A stretch of 9,376 bases of DNA. It comes from Flavobacterium sp. (GTDB lineage: Bacteria; Bacteroidota; Bacteroidia; Flavobacteriales; Flavobacteriaceae). The stretch lies in NCBI GenBank assembly GCA_015478765.1, contig JADMKR010000260.1, positions 1-9,376 on the forward strand, written 5' to 3'. Below, piece after piece: positions 5,503 through 9,376 of this stretch (position 1 is its first letter; each line of letters starts with the position of its first letter). Both the position numbers and the translations under genes were made by a program. Under the pieces are notes generated by a model that had not been told where the DNA came from, ran no database searches, and saw only the letters and a list, made by a program, of their open reading frames with translations.

Positions 5503-7560
5503 ATGTCAAAATCTATAATACCGCCGGTGGCCCAAAAGAAGCCGGTGCAACTTGAAAAGCACGGTGATGTTCGAATCGACGATTATTTCTGGCTTAACGA
5601 CCGTGACAATCCTGAAGTCATACAATATCTCGAACAGGAAAACGAGTACTACCAACGCATGACCGAACATACGAAGCCGTTCCAAGCGGCATTGTTCGAG
5701 GAAATGAAAGCCAGGATTAAGGAAGACGACGAGTCGGTTCCTTATTTTTATAACGGATATTTTTATATAACACGATTTGAAACCGGTAAAGGGTATCCGA
5801 TTTATTCAAGGAAGAAAGGGACATTATCGGCACCGGAGGAAATTCTTTTCGATTGCAATGTTATGGCCGAAGGCCAGCCGTTTTTCCAATTGGATGGCGT
5901 CAGTATCAGTCCGGATAACCGGTTTGCTACGTTTGCAACAGACACCGTCGGCCGACGCATTTTTACCATCGGAATCAAAGATCTTTTTTCAGGTGAAATC
6001 CTGAGCGATAATATTGAAAAAGCGACTGGCAGTTGCGTTTGGGCGAATGATAACAAGACGATTTTCTATTCGCGACAGGACGAGCAAACGCTTCGTCCCG
6101 ACAAGATATATAAACACAGGATGGGTGCCGATCCATCGAAAGACAAACTGGTTTATTATGAGAAAGATGAAACTTTTCATGTTTCTGTAAGCAAGGAGAA
6201 ATCGCGTAAATACATTGTTATCAGCTGCTCCAGTACATTGACATCGGAACATCGCATTTTGCCAGCTGATAAGCCCGGCGGAAAATTCAGGGTGTTTCAA
6301 AGACGAAACCGCGGTGTGGAATACGGAATTTCGCATTATGCCGATAAGTTTTATATTTTGACCAATAAAGATAAGGCGACCAATTTTAAAGTTATGGTCA
6401 CGCCTGAAGATGCCACTTCCAAGGAAAATTGGACCGATGTCATAGCGCATGATGAGAACATTTTGATCGAAGGCATCGATATTTTTAAAGATTTTCTTGT
6501 GGTCGAAGAGCGCTCAAACGGACTGAACCATATCAGGATACGACCGTGGAGCGGTGAAGGCGAATATTATCTTCCATTTGAAAATGAAACTTATTCGGCT
6601 TTTACGATGATGAATGTCGATTTCAATACCGATATTCTTCGTTATGGCTATCAGTCGATGGCGACGCCTTCATCGGTGATCGATTTCAATATGAAGACAA
6701 AGAAGAAAACGGTCATGAAGGAGCAAACCGTACTGGGTGATTTCGATAAGACAAAATATGTCGAAAAGCGGGAATGGGCAACAGCGCAGGACGGAACCAA
6801 AATTCCGATCTCGATGGTTTATCCGAAGTCATTGAAGCGCGATGGTTCCAATCCGATTTTGCTTTATGCCTATGGTTCCTATGGTGCTTCGATGGATCCC
6901 CATTTTTCGTCAACCCGGCTTTCCCTTCTGGACCGGGGCTTCATTTTTGCCATTGCGCACATTCGCGGCGGTGAAGATATGGGGCGCCAATGGTATGAAG
7001 ACGGAAAATTGCTAAGGAAGAAGAACACTTTTACCGATTTTATTGACTGTACAAAGTATCTTATAGATCAAAAATACAGTTCGCCGGAACATTTTTATGC
7101 TGAAGGCGGTTCTGCCGGCGGATTATTAATGGGTGCTGTAGTAAATATCGCACCCGAATTATATAATGGCGTAATCGCCCAGGTGCCGTTCGTTGATGTA
7201 GTGACCACAATGCTTGATGACAGTATCCCGCTGACAACAGGTGAATACGATGAGTGGGGAGACCCTAATATAAAACGATATTATAAATACATGAAATCGT
7301 ATTCGCCATACGATAACATTAAGGCGATGCGTTATCCAAATATCTATGTGTCAACGGGTTTACACGATTCACAGGTGCAGTATTGGGAGCCGGCGAAGTG
7401 GGTAGCGAAACTCCGATCAATGAAAACCGAGGAAAATTTACTGTTTCTCGATACTAACATGGAGGCGGGGCATGGCGGGGCATCCGGCCGATTTGAAGCC
7501 TTAAAAGAGTTGGCTAAAGAATTTTGTTTTATATTTGAGTTAGAAAAAATTGCCGGTTAA
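5503..7560 (+). CDS. ptrB: Oligopeptidase B (S9A family serine peptidase)
   Basis: The protein has 685 residues, almost the length of E. coli oligopeptidase B. A short N-terminal stretch and a seven-bladed beta-propeller (about 75-410) cap an alpha/beta-hydrolase domain (about 415-685). The catalytic triad is Ser537 in EGGSAGG, Asp622 in TGLHDSQV and His657 in EAGHGGASGR. All three are shifted by exactly five from the E. coli positions I recall (532, 617, 652). RGGEDMGRQWYEDGKLLRKK and PLTTGEYDEWGDP are typical of oligopeptidase B rather than prolyl oligopeptidase. Such enzymes cut short peptides after Arg or Lys. Glu581 and Asp583 sit where E. coli has two glutamates for binding the basic P1 residue. 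No signal peptide is visible, so it should act in the cytosol. It is preceded by a good -7 element and ends 78 bp before the next gene on the same strand. Confidence 0.93.
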   Translation: MSKSIIPPVAQKKPVQLEKHGDVRIDDYFWLNDRDNPEVIQYLEQENEYYQRMTEHTKPFQAALFEEMKARIKEDDESVPYFYNGYFYITRFETGKGYPIYSRKKGTLSAPEEILFDCNVMAEGQPFFQLDGVSISPDNRFATFATDTVGRRIFTIGIKDLFSGEILSDNIEKATGSCVWANDNKTIFYSRQDEQTLRPDKIYKHRMGADPSKDKLVYYEKDETFHVSVSKEKSRKYIVISCSSTLTSEHRILPADKPGGKFRVFQRRNRGVEYGISHYADKFYILTNKDKATNFKVMVTPEDATSKENWTDVIAHDENILIEGIDIFKDFLVVEERSNGLNHIRIRPWSGEGEYYLPFENETYSAFTMMNVDFNTDILRYGYQSMATPSSVIDFNMKTKKKTVMKEQTVLGDFDKTKYVEKREWATAQDGTKIPISMVYPKSLKRDGSNPILLYAYGSYGASMDPHFSSTRLSLLDRGFIFAIAHIRGGEDMGRQWYEDGKLLRKKNTFTDFIDCTKYLIDQKYSSPEHFYAEGGSAGGLLMGAVVNIAPELYNGVIAQVPFVDVVTTMLDDSIPLTTGEYDEWGDPNIKRYYKYMKSYSPYDNIKAMRYPNIYVSTGLHDSQVQYWEPAKWVAKLRSMKTEENLLFLDTNMEAGHGGASGRFEALKELAKEFCFIFELEKIAG

Positions 7561-7582
7561 TTAGATAATTTTGTTAAATTTG
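7549..7582 (+). promoter_or_regulatory. Possible promoter for the CBS-like gene
   Basis: TAAATTTG at 7575-7582 is an exact match to TAnnTTTG. A second exact match, TAATTTTG, lies just upstream at 7566-7573. ATTG at 7549-7552 precedes the first by 22 bases and could serve as the -33 element. This would give the gene its own start, with a leader of about 50 bases, rather than only read-through from the oligopeptidase gene. Confidence 0.42.
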
Positions 7583-7638
7583 CAAGGATTTGGGGTCATA
7601 AATTATCTCCTACACGGTCCCCGATTAACTATTTTTTT

Positions 7639-8679
7639 ATGAAAGAAGAAATAAATGCCTATAATAATATACTGGAATTAATAGGTAATACACCACTTAT
7701 TAAGCTCAATAAAATCACCGAAAATTTAGAAGGAAGTTTTTACGCTAAGGTAGAAGCTTTTAATCCGGGACATTCCACCAAAGACAGGATTGCCTTGTAT
7801 ATTATTGAAGAAGCAGAAAAACGAGGCATACTCACGCCGGGTGACACCATAATCGAGACCACCTCGGGCAATACAGGATTCAGTCTGGCAATGGTCAGCA
7901 TCATCAAAGGTTATCAGTGCATTTTAGCAGTCAGTTCCAAATCATCCCGCGATAAAATCGATATGCTGCGAAGCATGGGAGCCAAAGTATATGTGTGCCC
8001 GGCACACGTGTCGGCAGATGATGAACGATCGTATTACAATGTAGCCAAGCGCCTGCACGAAGAAACGAAAGGTTCGGTTTATATAAATCAATATTTCAAC
8101 CAACTTAACATTGACGCCCATTATAAAACCACTGGTCCCGAAATATGGGAGCAGACAAAAGGTCAAATAACACATCTTGTGGCGTGTAGCGGAACGGGCG
8201 GAACCATTTCAGGAGCCGCGAAATTCCTCAAGGAAATGAATCCGAATATACGAATCCTGGGCGTTGACGCTTTCGGATCGGTGTTGAAAAAATACCACGA
8301 AACAAAAGAGTTCGATAACAATGAGATCTATCCGTATCGAATCGAAGGATTGGGTAAAAACCTGATTCCGTCGGCAACCGATTTCGACCTGATCGACAAA
8401 TTCATAAAAGTAACCGATGAAGAAAGTGCTCATGCGACGCGTGCGATTGCAAAGAGCGAAGGCCTGTTTGTAGGGTATACCTCGGGAGCAGTAATGCAGG
8501 CAATCAAGCAATATGCCGAGGAAGGTGAATTTGACGCCAACAGTAAAGTAATCGCTATTTTCCCTGACCACGGTTCGCGCTACATGAGCAAAGTGTTCAG
8601 CGATGAATGGATGAACGAACAAGGTTTCTTTGACAGCATCAATGCTGAAGAAGCACAACAAATTGAATTTATCAAATAG
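7639..8679 (+). CDS. PLP-dependent cysteine synthase / cystathionine beta-synthase-family enzyme
   Basis: The protein has 346 residues and a single fold-type II PLP domain. ELIGNTPLIKLN (13-24) opens it; Lys48 in NPGHSTKDRIA should carry PLP; TSGNTG (75-80) is the asparagine loop; GTGGTISG (185-192) binds the PLP phosphate. The middle (QYFNQLNIDAHYKTTGPEIWEQ) and end (FPDHGSRYMSKVFSDEWMNEQGFF) resemble the catalytic core of eukaryotic cystathionine beta-synthase more than CysK, but the C-terminal regulatory CBS domains are missing. Two positions are unusual: His45 in the NPGHS loop, normally Gly, and His311, where the PLP-ring Ser is expected. Family chemistry is beta-replacement on serine, O-acetylserine or O-phosphoserine with a sulfur nucleophile. 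Candidate products are cystathionine, cysteine or, with sulfite, cysteate for sulfonolipids. The sequence alone does not decide. The gene ends at a strong terminator. Confidence 0.87.
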   Translation: MKEEINAYNNILELIGNTPLIKLNKITENLEGSFYAKVEAFNPGHSTKDRIALYIIEEAEKRGILTPGDTIIETTSGNTGFSLAMVSIIKGYQCILAVSSKSSRDKIDMLRSMGAKVYVCPAHVSADDERSYYNVAKRLHEETKGSVYINQYFNQLNIDAHYKTTGPEIWEQTKGQITHLVACSGTGGTISGAAKFLKEMNPNIRILGVDAFGSVLKKYHETKEFDNNEIYPYRIEGLGKNLIPSATDFDLIDKFIKVTDEESAHATRAIAKSEGLFVGYTSGAVMQAIKQYAEEGEFDANSKVIAIFPDHGSRYMSKVFSDEWMNEQGFFDSINAEEAQQIEFIK

Positions 8680-8694
8680 ATTTGAGTTATAAAT

Positions 8695-8728
8695 AAAAAA
8701 TGCCTCCCGATCAGGAGGCATTTTTTTT
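8695..8728. terminator. Bidirectional Rho-independent terminator
   Basis: An A-run and TGCCTCC (8695-8707) face GGAGGCA and a T-run (8714-8728) across a six-base loop, CGATCA. The seven-base G/C-rich stem extends through at least six A-T pairs. It works in both directions: 16 bases after the stop of the CBS-like gene on the plus strand, and about 20 bases after the stop of the yebC gene on the minus strand. Confidence 0.93.
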
Positions 8729-8745
8729 ATGTGTCAATATTTTTA

Positions 8746-9376
8746 TTATTCGGCCATTGTGTGGTAAACGTTTTGGACATCATCGTCTTCTTCAATCTTT
8801 TCCAATAATTTTTCGACATCAGCTACCTGTTCGGGCGTCAGTTCTTTGGTGATCTGCGGAATGCGCTCAAACCCCGAAGACAAAATTTCAATTTTGCGTG
8901 CTTCAAGTTCCTTCTGGATCGCACCAAAACTCTCGAACGGCGCATAGATCAAAATTCCGTCTTCATCGGCGAATATCTCTTCGGCACCAAAATCTATGAA
9001 TTCGAGTTCCATTTCCTCGACATCAATTCCTTCGGCCGGGATCCTGAAATTACAGGTATGATCAAACATAAACTCAACCGATCCCTGGGTTCCCATGGTA
9101 CCGTTGCATTTATTGAAATAACTTCGGATGTTGGCTACAGTCCGGTTGTTGTTATCAGTAGCCGTTTCGATCAAAAGAGCAATACCGTGTGGGGCGTAGC
9201 CTTCGAATAAAACTTCCTTATAATTCGCAGTGTCTTTGTCGGTTGCCTTTTTTATCGCACGCTCGACATTTTCCTTTGGCATGTTGGCTGCCTTGGCATT
9301 TTGAATCACGGCACGCAATCTCGAATTTGCCTCGGGATTTGGTCCGCCTTCCTTAACGGCCATCACAATATCCTTT
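8746..9376 (-). CDS. yebC: YebC/PmpR (TACO1) family protein, 5' truncated at the window edge
   Basis: The frame runs into the end of the window. The ATG at 9363 and the GTG at 9366 are internal codons: the coding sequence continues upstream (KDIVMAVKEGGPNPEANSRL), and roughly 30 N-terminal residues with the conserved basic start of the family are missing. About 209 residues are visible. EGGPNPEANSRLRAVIQNAKAANMP, LFEGYAPHGIALLIETATD, NRTVANIRSYFNK and GTMGTQGSVEFMF are family landmarks, and DDVQNVYHTMAE is the usual C-terminus. YebC proteins were long annotated as transcription regulators; some are now described as ribosome-associated factors that relieve stalling on proline-rich stretches. 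Which applies here cannot be told from the sequence. The gene converges on the CBS-like gene and shares the bidirectional terminator. Confidence 0.94.
   Translation of the reverse strand, partial: KDIVMAVKEGGPNPEANSRLRAVIQNAKAANMPKENVERAIKKATDKDTANYKEVLFEGYAPHGIALLIETATDNNNRTVANIRSYFNKCNGTMGTQGSVEFMFDHTCNFRIPAEGIDVEEMELEFIDFGAEEIFADEDGILIYAPFESFGAIQKELEARKIEILSSGFERIPQITKELTPEQVADVEKLLEKIEEDDDVQNVYHTMAE

Noticed and set aside
7589..7624. Possible riboswitch or leader hairpin before the CBS-like gene (TTGGGG with CCCCGA).
   Set aside because: Only six pairs, one of them a wobble, close a loop of over 20 bases. No S-box or other known leader motif is seen.
8209..8721. 170-codon minus-strand open frame overlapping the CBS-like gene and its terminator.
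   Set aside because: It lies antisense to a well-conserved enzyme, begins inside the terminator stem region and shows no family features.

Overview
The window reads as an ordinary chromosomal stretch of a member of the Bacteroidota, most likely a flavobacterium-like organism. Four things point there: a secreted beta-barrel protein of a type I associate with that phylum, start sites with A/T-rich leaders and no Shine-Dalgarno (SD) sequence, several matches to the Bacteroidetes -7 promoter element TAnnTTTG, and a prfB gene that keeps its programmed frameshift. Base composition is intermediate and uneven: lines I counted by hand ran from about 30% GC (one line in the outer-membrane gene) to about 63% (one line in lpxD). 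No mobile element, tRNA, rRNA or CRISPR array was seen.

Layout. 1-381 (+) is the 3' end of a PiT-type phosphate transporter gene. It converges on an LpxD-type acyltransferase gene (388-1380, -). Behind lpxD on the minus strand lie a secreted outer-membrane beta-barrel protein gene (1429-2640) and prfB for release factor 2 (2751-3846), which is split by an in-frame TGA that is read through by +1 frameshifting. A 181-bp divergent spacer (3847-4027) holds a roughly 100-nt inverted-repeat element. A low-specificity threonine aldolase gene follows (4028-5053, +), with its stop codon directly abutting that of a convergent YbaB/EbfC gene (5054-5377, -). A 125-bp divergent promoter region separates ybaB from an oligopeptidase B gene (5503-7560, +). 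Next comes a CBS/cysteine-synthase-fold PLP enzyme gene (7639-8679, +). A strong bidirectional terminator (8695-8728) separates it from a convergent YebC-family gene (8746 to the window edge, -) that lacks its 5' end.

Functionally this is mostly housekeeping: translation termination and elongation support (prfB, yebC), PLP amino-acid metabolism (threonine aldolase, CBS-like enzyme), peptide breakdown (oligopeptidase B), envelope (LpxD, outer-membrane barrel), nucleoid (YbaB) and phosphate uptake. I see no defence or biosynthetic gene cluster. The points most worth a second look are the folded element between prfB and the aldolase gene, the perfect AGGAGG kept at the prfB frameshift site when no gene start in the window has an SD, and the unusual PLP-site residues of the CBS-like enzyme, which leave open a role as a cysteate synthase for sulfonolipids.
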